Assembly (NCBI RefSeq): GCF_021654795.1
Contig: NZ_AP025344.1
Coordinates: 6,390,001-6,454,000 of the forward strand
Length of the DNA stretch: 64,000 nt
Origin: Paenibacillus dendritiformis
GTDB lineage: Bacteria > Bacillota > Bacilli > Paenibacillales > Paenibacillaceae
Direction: 5' to 3'
Shown one piece after another: positions 28,668 through 38,268 of the stretch. The first letter of the stretch is position 1. Every line of letters begins with the position of its first letter. Position numbers and translations under genes: made by a program. The notes beneath the pieces are model-generated. The model did no database searches. It was not told where the DNA came from and saw only the letters and a list, made by a program, of their open reading frames with translations.

Positions 28668-28903
28668 AACAATTCAGAATACTTGTGAACTTCTGGTAGT
28701 TCGATAGCGGGAGCGAACGAGACCACATTCAACGGAAGAATAACCTAATAGCGGTTCTGTCGGTATAAAAAGGAAATGGCAGGCTTCAAGTGTCGTTAAA
28801 GCGCCTTACAGGCGCGAGTATAATATGAGGAGTCTGCTTTTTTGTGTTTCTCGCCGATCTGCGCTGATACGGTCTGACACTCGGATGGAGTGAAAAGTAA
28901 GGC

Positions 28904-29276
28904 TTGAATGTCCCCTTACAGGAGCTCCTATCGTTGGAATCCGCCCACAGCAAGCTGTACATGATGAGGTTCCTTTCTTATGAGATCTTCGACATGTTAT
29001 CGGTCGTCTTTAACATCCTATTGGTCGGATGGTTGCTACTTTTCAAGAACAAGCCGCAGCGCGGGCTGCTTATTGGTTTCGTCATTTACGCCATATTCGT
29101 GCTGCTGCACGGAATGGAAAATGGTTCTACCTTACGTGATGACGTTCATCCCGCTCGTGATCTGGGCTATCAAGCACTTCTCCAAATGCTTTTTCAACCG
29201 GTATTCCACCCAAGATGATCTGGCTGATTTCATCAACTCCAAAATCCAGGTAGCGCAAGGTTGTCACCAGTTCTAA
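28904..29276 (+). pseudogene. frameshifted small membrane protein
   Basis: The first frame encodes YEIFDMLSVVFNILLVGWLL and GLLIGFVIYAIFVLLHGMEN. The hydrophobic reading then continues in another frame from about 29126 (MVLPYVMTFIPLVIWAIKHF, then RYSTQDDLADFINSKIQ). The two parts joined look like a three-helix protein, so a frameshift near 29120 broke the gene. The family is not recognised. Confidence 0.6.
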
Positions 29277-29279
29277 TCG

Positions 29280-29488
29280 TCATATATCTTCCGTCGTATA
29301 TAATCGATGCCCCCCTTTGTATAGCTAGTAGGCTTTACTAATCCGTTTTCATCGCAGTCATGGACGGATTTGATTGTCGTTCCAATCATTGTGGACACTT
29401 CCCCGATCAAATAGGTTCCCTTTTGAGTTATAGAATCAGAAACATGCAACTCGATACACCTCCGGCCCTCCTGTAACGGGAGATCCAA
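29280..29488 (-). pseudogene. truncated MerR-family regulator remnant
   Basis: GTYLIGEVSTMIGTTIKSVHDCDENGLVKPTSYTKGG is the N-terminal DNA-binding part of a MerR protein. The open frame then diverges. Removing one G from the run near 29310 restores HRLYTTEDI, the expected MerR continuation, followed at once by a stop. Thus it carries a frameshift and lacks the C-terminal effector domain. Confidence 0.7.
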
Positions 29489-29664
29489 GATGTTCGTAGA
29501 TTATACAGCGTCTCCTACATACTCTTCCTTTAGACATAAGCACTGGACGAAAAATACTTATATCGATAAACTTACAGAATATGGATTTTTAATTCATCGG
29601 GAGTCATCTTCTTTCTATGGAAGGCGTCCCGCTTGATATCAAATTGGATAAAAGGAATGTTGGG

Positions 29665-30455
29665 ATGAAAAGAAAACTCGCAAAAATATGGAAGATTAGT
29701 ATCTTGGCCTTGGCACTGCTGATTGCTGCAGGTCTCATCTTTCCGACGTGGACACCTTGCATTGATGGTAAGAACAGCATAAGCACATTAGAGCAGGTTG
29801 AAATTAACGGTGCCGGCCATGAAGTCATGATTAGAGGGACGGATCGGCGCAATCCGATTGTCATTTTTGTTCATGGGGGCCAGGGTGTTCCGAAATTCCT
29901 TATGTGGGCAAGTATCAAGAAGCCCTCGAAGAGGATTTTACGATCGTACACTATGATCAACGCGGCAGCGGGAAATACGAAAGATGCGGAAAAATTAGAA
30001 CTTGCGCGGGGTTTGATCGAAAAAGGAGAGGCGATCACTCCAAGGAATTTGGTCCGCAAATATGGCGGCGCTGCCAGATTAATTGATCATAACATGGATT
30101 ATTATACGGGTTCCTCCTCCGTCCCGAGTATAACTTGCTTGATGTGATTCGGTTTTTAAGAGGGGTCTCCGCGACACAGGGTATGTTAATGGCGGAGGAA
30201 GCACGAACGAATATTGTTCAAATCGTACAAAAGCTAGAGAATCCTGCTTATTTTGTTATGGGGAAATATGATTATATGACATCGGCGAGAGCAGCCAAAG
30301 AATACTTCGATGCCTTGGAAGCTCCGGTAAAGGAGTTTGTGCTGTTCAAACAATCTGCCCACTATCCGCAGTTCGAGGAGAAAGACCTATTTTCAACCTG
30401 GCTCAATACAACATGGAAACAGCTTTCAGCCAACAACCATCTGAATAATCATTAA
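29665..30455 (+). pseudogene. decayed alpha/beta hydrolase (S33-like)
   Basis: A membrane anchor (MKRKLAKIWKISILALALLI) is followed by the oxyanion-loop strand NPIVIFVHGGQGVPKFLMW. The next segment, EALEEDFTIVHYDQRGSGK, is in a different frame. The first frame resumes with DAEKLELARG. The C-terminal lid/His part (PAYFVMGKYDYMTS...FKQSAHYPQFEEKDLF) is in a third frame from 30135. The region with the nucleophile serine (GxSxG) is missing. At least three lesions make this a clear pseudogene of a prolyl-aminopeptidase-like hydrolase. Confidence 0.8.
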
Positions 30456-30573
30456 TGCGAATTAACATATTGGCACTTACTCCAAAAGCGATAGAGCTCT
30501 GCCTGGCGCCGGCAGGAACTCTATTGCTTTCCTATTACTGGCTGCGCATTCGTGCTGACTGGTATGGTGCGGC

Positions 30574-31345
30574 CTATTTTTTAGCTGGCATGCTCAGCGA
30601 CGTGTTCCAATCTATACTGTAAGGGTTGTCGGGGCTTTTCAACAGATCCGCATAAATTTTCTGTCTTCTCACAAGATTGGAACTCGGGTCGCTTGGACTG
30701 TCTTCGGACCAATATTGATAGCCAAGGAGATAATTGCCTATCAGGTCTTCCCATGAACCGAATCGTTCACGCATTTTCTCCGCCGCCTCTATGCTTAACT
30801 CTACGGCATGTTCATACGGGATATACCCGGCAATGTAGGACCAGCTTGCGATCTGTCGCCCGGCATAAATCCCAAGCAGCGATGCCGTATTCCGGGGATG
30901 TAGTATGTACCTTTGCGAATAATTCGACGCCTTCCGTAAATTTGATTTCTTCGGGCGTTGGATTCGAGGATGTTTTCATTTCAGCGATTATGTCATTAAA
31001 TTCATCCTTGCGTGCAAGATACTCATCCATATACGCCATAAATTCGGCATTATGCCCTTCCGTAAGCAGCCATTGAATTGTCGACTCCGCACTCGCGGCA
31101 TCGGTGATGCTCCATGAGTCTTGGAGAACCTCCTTCATCATCTCTGCATTCGCCGAGGAGGGCTCCACTCCGCCGAATAGCTTCGGATCGACTCCGTTAT
31201 CTACCGTAATTAAAGCATACGTAGCATTGATGAACGGAATCGTACCGTTAGGCTTGGTCTCCTCCTTCGTGGGCGATGGGGAGCAGCCTGACAAACTAAT
31301 AACGATGATGCATAACGCGATGAAAAAAATGCGTGTTTTTCTCAA
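30574..31345 (-). pseudogene. frameshifted DUF1266-type lipoprotein
   Basis: Translation starts at TTG 31345 after AGGAGGAG, with a signal peptide and lipobox SLSGC. The DUF1266 hallmark SWSITDAASAESTIQWLLTEGH follows. The frame breaks near 30858 after AAWDLCRAT: the next frame reads QIASWSYIAGYIPYEHAVEL and joins RERFGSWEDLIGNYLLGYQYW and the C-terminus ending at 30574. One indel therefore separates the halves. DUF1266 function is unknown; family members with SWS..DLxR motifs are widespread. Confidence 0.75.
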
Positions 31346-31459
31346 GACGATGTCTCCTCCTGTTCTATTCCTATCCTTGCTTGACATGGAATGAGTCACC
31401 TATCTTATCACACTTTTGTGTCAGTTTCTGTATGAAATATTCCACATTATGCAAAACGG

Positions 31460-31488
31460 CCAAGCCGCCTGATAGCCAGGCGGTTTGG
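31460..31488 (-). terminator. terminator of the ADP-ribosylglycohydrolase gene
   Basis: CCAAGCCGCCTG pairs with CAGGCGGTTTGG (12 bp, one G-U). On the minus strand the stem is followed by CCGTTTTGC. Confidence 0.7.
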
Positions 31489-31523
31489 TTCTCATTGGAC
31501 AGGCAGTTGACTTTCCGTCCCGT

Positions 31524-32906
31524 TCAACTCAGCGCTTGCCCGCTAATCTTCCGGAACACCTCGTAGCTGCGGCGGGCGCATTCCGAGATGGCGATCGGAT
31601 GGAAGCCGCTGATGTCCGCGTACAGCGTATCGTTCAGCTTCGCCGTCCACCGTTCCGGCAGCCGCTTCGCCCCGATCATGGCCCCCATAATCGAGCCGAC
31701 CGTCGCGCCGTTGCAATCGGTGTCCCAGCCGCCCAGCACCGCCGTCGTAATCGCCAGCTCATAGTCGCCGCGGGCGAAGACGAGTGCCGCCGCGCACAGG
31801 GCGGCATTGTTGATCGTGTGGACCGGATGGTAATGCTTGAACGCTTCCCAGATTCGTTCCACCAGTTCCACCTGATCGGGGGCCGTCCGGGCAATGGCCA
31901 CCGCCTTGCGGACATCATGCGCCAGCCGGCAATTGGCCGGAAGTTCGCTTAGCCCGATCTCGACGATTCGCTCCGCATCCGTCTCCGCAAACGCGGCCGC
32001 AATCATCGCCGCTACGAACATCTCGCCGTAGATGCCGTTCTTCACATGGGAGAACGAAGCATCGCGCCAGGCGAACTCGGCGGCCAGCTCCGGGTGGGCT
32101 GCCGCACCGTAGGCAAGGCCGTCGGCGCGGATCTGCGCCCCGATCCATTCGCGGAACGGATTCAAATGCATTCGCACCCAGTCGATTTTTTCCTTCCAAT
32201 CATCCGGCTTATCGTATTCGGTCACATGCGCAAAATTGAGATAAGCCTGCGTCTCGGCTGTGCACACTTGTCCGTACGTCAACCGCGCATGCCACAGTTT
32301 CCCTATATCCCATGAGTCCCAATCGCTTCCTTTCTCCTCCAGCATAAGCAGGCCAAGGACCGTATAACGGATATCGTCGTCCGTTTCCATGAAGCCGATC
32401 GTGTCCCGCACGCTTCTGCTGCCATACGGAGCGAGCCCCAGGCCGTGTTCCTTCTCCGCCCGGGAATGGGCTGGCGTGTAGTCGCGGATAGGCCAGGCAT
32501 CCGCACCTTCGAACCAGAGCCGGATGTTGGCCCAGCCGGGTTTGTCGTCGGCGCCGTACATGTAAGGCCCGATCTCCAACGGCTTGCCGAGCGCGCAGCC
32601 GGCACATCGGCCAAGCCACGCCCCGTGGAATTTGTCCTGCCATTCGGCCTCGGTCCAATTGGCCTGCAGCTTGCGCGGGCCCTCCGGCCGCTCGGCACGG
32701 ATCTCGGCCAAGCCGTTCGGCTCCGTATAAGGGAAATCGGCCGCGGGTTCCAGCGCCGAGAGCTCCGCATATACGGCCATCAGCTTTCCTTCATCGCCGG
32801 CAGCCGCCTCCAGCTTGGCATGAAAACCTTCGACAGGGCAGCCCTCCTCCTCGCGCTGCTTGATTTCCTCCCGTACCCATCCGTATAACACATCCACAGA
32901 CGCCAT
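31524..32906 (-). CDS. ADP-ribosylglycohydrolase family protein
   Basis: This is a 460-residue hydrolase of the ARH/DraG fold, whose members remove ADP-ribose from proteins or nucleotides, or hydrolyse related glycosides. The fold's features are visible: HGAWLGRCAGCALGKPLE near residue 93, the acidic ETDDDIRYTVLGLLML (metal ligands), and the C-terminal GGWDTDCNGATVGSIMGAMIGA that closes the binuclear Mg site. The roughly 90-residue N-terminal extension is longer than in minimal ARH enzymes. ATG 32906 follows GGAGAG. It is 65 nt downstream of a same-strand AraC regulator, so the pair may be co-transcribed; the substrate could be a carbohydrate or nucleoside. Confidence 0.88.
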   Translation of the reverse strand: MASVDVLYGWVREEIKQREEEGCPVEGFHAKLEAAAGDEGKLMAVYAELSALEPAADFPYTEPNGLAEIRAERPEGPRKLQANWTEAEWQDKFHGAWLGRCAGCALGKPLEIGPYMYGADDKPGWANIRLWFEGADAWPIRDYTPAHSRAEKEHGLGLAPYGSRSVRDTIGFMETDDDIRYTVLGLLMLEEKGSDWDSWDIGKLWHARLTYGQVCTAETQAYLNFAHVTEYDKPDDWKEKIDWVRMHLNPFREWIGAQIRADGLAYGAAAHPELAAEFAWRDASFSHVKNGIYGEMFVAAMIAAAFAETDAERIVEIGLSELPANCRLAHDVRKAVAIARTAPDQVELVERIWEAFKHYHPVHTINNAALCAAALVFARGDYELAITTAVLGGWDTDCNGATVGSIMGAMIGAKRLPERWTAKLNDTLYADISGFHPIAISECARRSYEVFRKISGQALS

Positions 32907-32971
32907 CGTTCCACTCTCCGTTTCGCATCTTTTTGTGCTCCAACCGTTGCAGTATCATTGTAAGCCGGGGG

Positions 32972-33841
32972 CTACTCGATCGTCTTCCCAAGATCAGCCG
33001 GATTCTTATCAAAAAGGGCTAACTTTGCTGCATTCGACCGGTATTCATTCGGCGTTGCCCCAACCAACTGCTTGAACGTCCGATAGAACGGGGCCTGGCT
33101 TTGGAACCCGCTGGCATGCATGATGTCGGCGATCGGCAAATCGGTGGCCGCAAGCAGCCGCTTCGCTTCATTGACGCGCAGTTGAAGCAAATACTCCTTA
33201 AACCCCTGGCCGAGCTTTTCTGTGAACAGATGGCGGGTGCGGGACGGGCTCAACGACAGTACGCGGGCCGCGTCGGACAGGGTCAGCGGCTCCCGGAAAC
33301 GCTCCTTCATGTAATCCAAAGCCGGCTTGATGCGGTAATACGATGCAATCGCCCGGCTCCGTTCCGCAAGCGGCGTGAACTCCCCATAGTGGCGCAGCAG
33401 CAGCGCGCATATCTCGATAATTTTGCTTCGCATCATCCCTTTATAGCCGCTTTGCTTCTGCCGATCCTCCTCCCATATTTGCCGGAACAGCGCGCCGATG
33501 CTGGCGGCGACAGGCAGATGTCCGGCAATGCGGTTGTGGAACTGGTGCGGATAATAGACGAACGGAAGCAGAAGCTCCGGATCCGTCTGCTCGATAATCA
33601 TGGCATCGAAGTAGATAAAAAAGTAATTGCTTGGGTTGCACGGATCGGAGGAGGCGGCATGCCGCTCCGTATTGTTGACGACAAACACGTCACCCGGCTG
33701 AGCCGAATACCGCTTTTCTCCGAAATAAAATGTTCCTGTTCCCGACAGGCAATACCCGATTTCCAGATGATCATGCGTATGGAACGGGTCGATATGCGTT
33801 CGCGGCGACCATTCGAAAATATAGACTGACCGTTCCTTCAA
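32972..33841 (-). CDS. AraC family transcriptional regulator (cupin plus HTH)
   Basis: This 289-residue regulator has an N-terminal cupin sensing domain (HIDPFHTHDHLEIGYCLSGTGTFYFGEKRYSAQPGDVFVVNNTERHA) and a C-terminal pair of helix-turn-helix motifs (LTLSDAARVLSLSPSRTRHLFTEKLGQGFKEYLLQLRVNEAKRLL, then IADIMHASGFQSQAPFYRTFKQLVGATPNEYR). It begins at TTG 33841 after AAGGAAG. The layout is typical of sugar-responsive activators. The next gene, an ADP-ribosylglycohydrolase-fold hydrolase, is the likely target. Confidence 0.92.
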   Translation of the reverse strand: MKERSVYIFEWSPRTHIDPFHTHDHLEIGYCLSGTGTFYFGEKRYSAQPGDVFVVNNTERHAASSDPCNPSNYFFIYFDAMIIEQTDPELLLPFVYYPHQFHNRIAGHLPVAASIGALFRQIWEEDRQKQSGYKGMMRSKIIEICALLLRHYGEFTPLAERSRAIASYYRIKPALDYMKERFREPLTLSDAARVLSLSPSRTRHLFTEKLGQGFKEYLLQLRVNEAKRLLAATDLPIADIMHASGFQSQAPFYRTFKQLVGATPNEYRSNAAKLALFDKNPADLGKTIE

Positions 33842-34003
33842 TGCCGTCGCTTCCTTTCATGTCCTAGATAAGAAAATAACGGTTGCTTATGTTGATTGCG
33901 CTTTCAGTTTATCATAAATGATTGGAATGGAACGATGGGCATAAGGGCTCGCACAATCGCAGTTGGCGTTTGCATAACCGAAGGGAGTAGAGTAGTATAA
34001 AAA

Positions 34004-34024
34004 GAGACCGAACCGTCCGGTCTC
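34004..34024. terminator. bidirectional terminator
   Basis: GAGACCG and CGGTCTC form a 7-bp stem with a 7-nt loop. A run of A before and after gives T tails on the minus strand, ending the TetR transcript. Confidence 0.65.
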
Positions 34025-34148
34025 AAAAAGGCAGGCATGAAAGGAGGGGAAAGGTTCTGGCAGCTCCGCGGAATGGCGAGCACAGCCGGGAATTGTTCTG
34101 AACCGTTCGAGGTGCCTGCGCTGGGCTTGCTTCCAGAGGAACCGGCGC

Positions 34149-34742
34149 CTACGCAGGCTTAAATGTCGCCAACCATCTCTCGATCTGCGCCGTCGCATGA
34201 TGAACATGCCGGTTGTCCCGCGTTAGGCGGCTTGCCATAATCCCCCCTTCGATCGATGAGAAAATAAAGGAGGCGGCCGCTTCGGTATCCATGTCCGGCC
34301 GGAATTCCCCGGCTGCTACTCCCTGCTGGAGGATGCCCTGAATAAAGGACAGCATCTGGCTGTAAGCTTCCAGCGCCTGATCCCGAAGGACGGGGAAGGA
34401 ATGATCGCTTTCGATGGCGGTATTCAGGAAGGGGCATCCCCCTTTCATCGGAGGATTGTGCGCGGCATCGCTGTATACTTCGCACATGGCCCGGATTTTG
34501 TCCGCTGCTGTCCGGCAGTTCTCCAGGGCGGCAGAGAAATGGCTCCAGAGCACCTCGCCCGCATATTTGAACGCTTCGATCGCGATAGCGTCTTTGCTTG
34601 GGAAGCTCCGGTACAGCCCGCCCTTGGTCAAGCCGGTGGCGTCCATAATGTCCTGCATCGTCGTGGCGGCGTATCCCTTCTGATTGAAGAGTTCCGCCGA
34701 TTTCATGATGATATGTTGCTTTGTTTTTTCTCCTTTGCGCAT
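34149..34742 (-). CDS. TetR family transcriptional regulator
   Basis: This is a 197-residue repressor. The N-terminal HTH reads KQHIIMKSAELFNQKGYAATTMQDIMDATGLTKGGLYRSFPSKDAIAIEAF. The C-terminal part has the TetR_C pattern GGCPFLNTAIES..., as in AcrR/YxaF-like proteins that control efflux or detoxification. ATG 34742 (MRKGEK) has AGGATCAGGA upstream; longer in-frame starts to 34781 are not supported. It is divergent from the DUF2306 membrane protein, the likely target. Confidence 0.92.
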   Translation of the reverse strand: MRKGEKTKQHIIMKSAELFNQKGYAATTMQDIMDATGLTKGGLYRSFPSKDAIAIEAFKYAGEVLWSHFSAALENCRTAADKIRAMCEVYSDAAHNPPMKGGCPFLNTAIESDHSFPVLRDQALEAYSQMLSFIQGILQQGVAAGEFRPDMDTEAAASFIFSSIEGGIMASRLTRDNRHVHHATAQIERWLATFKPA

Positions 34743-34902
34743 GATCCTGATCCTTTCGGGAATCCGTTCACTTCCGTTCAATGTCTTATTCGTATATCAA
34801 TCATAGCATAACTTCTGTGGCAAAGGGGAAAGAGGACAGGACGGAACGATCCTGTCGGCGCCCGCTACTGCCGTAATTTGATCCGAGCGAGGTATCCGCA
34901 TA

Positions 34903-35559
34903 ATGTCCAGACAAAAATTATCCACCTGGTCTCTGCTTGCTGTCATGGCCGGTTACATCATCTACGTCCTGTATATCAATTACCTTCACGATCCGCAGGC
35001 CGCTGCATTTTTGAGCCGCAAGTCCAATCCCGCCCGCCCCGTCAACGCCGATGTCTGGTTGCCGGTGATGAAGGTTCATGTGGCATTCGCCTGCCTGGCG
35101 ATCCTGTCGGGAGCGGTTAACTTCATACATACCTTGCTGAGAAAATACCGCCTCTTCCATCGAATCAACGGCTATCTGTATGTGATCTCCGTTTTCGCGG
35201 TGGTGCTGACTTCAGGATATATGGCTCCGTATGCCACAGGGGGGAAGCCCGCGAGCATTGCCTTCAATCTGTTGAACATGATCTGGATGTTCATCACCGT
35301 GATGGCGATCGTGAAAATAAGAAAGAAGCAGATGAGCCGCCACCGGGCATGGATGATTCGCAGCTATGTCTTTTGCTTCACCAATCTGGCGATTCATCTC
35401 CTTACCTTTGCGCTTCACGACGGAGCAGGCTTGCCTTACCCGGCCAGTTACACCACCGCCGTCTATGCTGCGATCCTTCTGCTCATCGGGCTGGCGGAGA
35501 TCATTATACGCCGGATTGGCCGATATCCGATTGACAACAATCGCTCCAAAGCGGCATAA
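34903..35559 (+). CDS. DUF2306 family membrane protein
   Basis: This 218-residue protein has about six membrane helices. Family marks are the conserved histidines in MKVHVAFACLAILSGAVNFI, RLFHRINGYLYVISVFAVVLTSGYMAPYATGG and MSRHRAWMIRSYVFCFTNLAIHL, which resemble haem-binding or redox membrane proteins (inference). The function of the family is not known. It is divergently transcribed from the TetR gene with 160 bp between starts. No terminator hairpin is obvious downstream. Confidence 0.87.
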   Translation: MSRQKLSTWSLLAVMAGYIIYVLYINYLHDPQAAAFLSRKSNPARPVNADVWLPVMKVHVAFACLAILSGAVNFIHTLLRKYRLFHRINGYLYVISVFAVVLTSGYMAPYATGGKPASIAFNLLNMIWMFITVMAIVKIRKKQMSRHRAWMIRSYVFCFTNLAIHLLTFALHDGAGLPYPASYTTAVYAAILLLIGLAEIIIRRIGRYPIDNNRSKAA

Positions 35560-35712
35560 GCGAGCAGGGGCGGGGCATGGAAGTTCGTCCTTAGCACGGC
35601 ATTGTCACGACAGGAAGATCAAGCGAACGAATTCACCTGAATAGCAAGCCGAACAGCCCGGGGGACCCCGGGCTGCGGTATTTATCGAGATGCGGTTCGA
35701 CGCCCGCCTGCG

Positions 35713-36824
35713 CTAATGAGCAGCTTGATTGGCCAGCCAGCCGGCCAGTTCTTCGGTCTGGGCCAGCACGGCGAGCGGATCGTAATACCAGGAGCGCTCT
35801 TCGGGCCATATGTAGAGCTGGTTGTACTTCACCGCCGGAAGATTGCCCCATATCGGATCAGCACGGAAATCACCCGTCGTCCGCACGTTGGAGGTCGGCC
35901 CACTGCTTGTCCATAAGCTCCTGCGCGATGCCGGCCGGAGGCTTGCGTCCCAAGGCTTGGTACACCGGCTGGCCGCGCCCGAAGTTATCTCCGTATACCC
36001 ACGTCTTCTTGTCCGCATATTCCGTTGATAGGCGGTGGGGGATATCCCGACCGCCTGTTTGAATTTGCGGCTCAAATAAAAGCTGTCCTTGTAGCCTACC
36101 TCCTGGGCCAGCGTGGTCAAATCCGGCGCACCGGTCAAGAGGCGGCGTTGGGCGCTGCGAAGTCGAAGCAGGGTCAGATGGGCATTGAAGGTTCGTCCGG
36201 TACGCTTGCGGAACGTGCGTGAAAAATGCTCCGGGTTGACATGGGCTAGCGCAGCCATATGCTCCCGCGTCAGGTCGTCGCTGTAGCGGCTCTCCATATA
36301 ATACAGGGCTTGCTCCACCCAGTCGCTGCTGGCTCCTGCCGGCTCTCCAATTCGCTGTACAGCTCTGCGAGCAGCTCGATGAACAGCTGTTGAGCCCGCA
36401 ATGGCTTGTCTGGCTGAGGCTCTCGCCAGGCACGCTCCAACTCGCACGCCAACCGGATGATTTTGGCTGGACAACGGTGCAGCGGCACCGGGTGCTTCAA
36501 GCCTTTCGCAGCGGAACCGCCGGCGGTCAAGCCGCGGTAATCGATCAAGGTTCCCCGCAGCGGAGAATCCGGCTTCGGCTGCAGATCCAGCGGGGGCCCG
36601 GCGCCGCACAGCACTGCGCTTCCCCGGGACAGCTCATGCTGAACCCCGTTGATGAGGAGCATTCCGTTCCCGCCGCTTACGATGAGGATGCGGAATAGCG
36701 GCGCTGCTGCCTCCAGGGCATCGTCTCCCGTTGTTTCTCACCATTCGGTTACGCGAAGAGGAATATAGAAGGAGTCAGGGGCTAGTGTCATCCCAATGCG
36801 AGCAGAGGGGGATTTTTGCATCAT
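35713..36824 (-). pseudogene. broken AraC-type siderophore regulator (Btr-like)
   Basis: The start ATG 36824 has an excellent AGGAGGGA and gives MMQKSPSARIGMTLAPDSFYI..RVTEW, then an in-frame TGA at 36738-36740. The reading continues with APLFRILIVSGGNGMLLING (AraC N-domain). Near 36330 it shifts frame into a full AraC helix-turn-helix pair (HVNPEHFSRTFRKRTGRTFN...EVGYKDSFYLSRKFKQAVGISP). After this only scraps of a periplasmic-binding domain remain, in two frames (KKTWVYGDNFGRGQPVYQALG; AVKYNQLYIWPEERSWYYDP). This architecture is that of Bacillus Btr, which activates ferric-siderophore uptake. A nonsense codon, two frameshifts and a deletion show it is dead. Confidence 0.85.
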
Positions 36825-36841
36825 GCTCTCCCTCCTGATAT

Positions 36842-36856
36842 TGATAATCATTCTCA
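36842..36856. promoter_or_regulatory. Fur box
   Basis: TGATAAT-C-ATTCTCA is a 7-1-7 inverted repeat with one mismatch to TGATAATNATTATCA. It lies 18 bp upstream of the ATG of the broken Btr-like regulator, where ferric Fur would block its expression. Confidence 0.75.
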
Positions 36857-37074
36857 AAATTTATTATACCAGGTGCTTCGATTGCTTGGCGAGGCGCTCT
36901 GAGCAAGTTGCTTTCCCCCATTGGATCAACCATGCCATGCATGTGGGGTAGATCAGTCGGACTCCCTCCCATACGGTGAGCCTTGCGAATATCTGCAATT
37001 TGTGATAAAAGGTCTATAATACACAAAACCAGTCGCAAGTAGCAGCAAGACTGCGGTAAAGGAGCGATCGAACG

Positions 37075-37413
37075 ATGGAATGGAAAGAGATTACGACAGC
37101 AGACGAGTGGGCAGAGCTGTTGGAACAATCGGCGGAGCGCGGGGTTGTCGTGCTGAAGCACAGCACCACCTGTCCCGTAAGCTCGAATGCGCTGAACGAG
37201 TACGAGCAGTATTTGCAGGGCAATCCGAACAGCGATATCGATTATGTTCTCGTCAAGGTGATCGAGTCCCGCCCCGTCTCCAATCAGATTGCCGAGGATC
37301 TCGATGTGAAGCATGAGTCGCCGCAAATCATTTATGTCAAAGACAAGCAAAAATACTGGACGGCCTCCCATTGGGCGGTCACGACCGAGCATATGGCGGC
37401 GGTATTGGATTAG
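37075..37413 (+). CDS. ytxJ: bacillithiol system protein YtxJ
   Basis: This 112-residue thioredoxin-fold protein is of the YtxJ family, proposed to act as a monothiol bacilliredoxin in bacillithiol redox control. After the first strand and helix, VVVLKHSTTCPVSSNALNEYEQYL carries the single conserved TCPVS cysteine. The late cis-Pro region ESPQIIYVKDKQKYW and final helix are present. AAAGGAGCGA lies upstream of ATG 37075. It is single, flanked by pseudogenes, and looks intact with neighbour-like codon use. Confidence 0.92.
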   Translation: MEWKEITTADEWAELLEQSAERGVVVLKHSTTCPVSSNALNEYEQYLQGNPNSDIDYVLVKVIESRPVSNQIAEDLDVKHESPQIIYVKDKQKYWTASHWAVTTEHMAAVLD

Positions 37414-37498
37414 AGCGGCCATGAAAAAATGGAGCCCGTTCCGGATGACCGGGGCGGGCTTCTTGTCTATCATGGGTGAACACGAACCGTACTGCAGC

Positions 37499-38059
37499 CT
37501 AGTATTTTTTCTCGAATAGAACTTCTCCATTGTCGGAGACGGCTGTAACCAAAACGGGATAACCTTCCATACCTATTGCGATTTCTGTATAGATGTCTCC
37601 ATTAGGATAGCTAATATAGATTGTATTGACACGATGATCATTGATGCTTCCCGTTACGATATGAATTCTTTTTTTATGTTGTCAGATATCGTTTCGCTAA
37701 CGATATTATATATACTAATCGGGTCATTGTTCGTTAGCTTCGTTCCATCCATAAAGCCAAGCTCATAGTTATCATCGGGCATTTTTTCAGCATACATAAC
37801 AGCATGCCAGTTCACACTGTCTTTTTCAAAAGAAAGGTCACGAAGCAGGATTTTTCCAAGACATTCACATCTACGACGCGAAGACGTTCTACATTACTTC
37901 CATATTTCGTATTTGTGGATGTTGTCAAAAGCTCTTCTAAGCTATCCTCTAGTACATGTATGATCTTATCTTCCGTTTCTTTTTCCCTGTTATCAGTACA
38001 GCCCGCAATCATACTCACAAGAAAAGCGAAAAGAACAATGATGATTTTAATTTTTTCAT
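37499..38059 (-). pseudogene. frameshifted small lipoprotein
   Basis: ATG 38059 has GGTGAGG upstream, but the hydrophobic signal and lipobox (FAFLVSMIAGCTDN) lie in another frame. That frame then codes LEDSLEELLTTSTNTKYGSN and ends at FLLKKTV. The reading passes to a second frame (FEKDSVNWHAVMYAEKMPDD ... ISIYNIVSETI) and then a third (SINDHRVNTIYISYPNGDIY ... NGEVLFEKKY, stop at 37499). Three frameshifts in 560 bp mark a dead gene. It is AT-rich compared with its surroundings. Confidence 0.75.
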
Positions 38060-38268
38060 CCTACCTCACCTTTGCTTTACTATTTAACCCATTTCTTACG
38101 TCGTGGCAGTTTTTTACTATTTATATGTATGAGAACCAGCCGAAAAAAACCTTGCTCCTAAAGAAATCTGGGGGAGTCGCCGATAATATTCAAGGAAGGG
38201 AAATTGTGGAGGATCATTCCATCCTAGTATAGCACTCGTATAGAGAGAAAGAGGGTAACAGAGAAACG

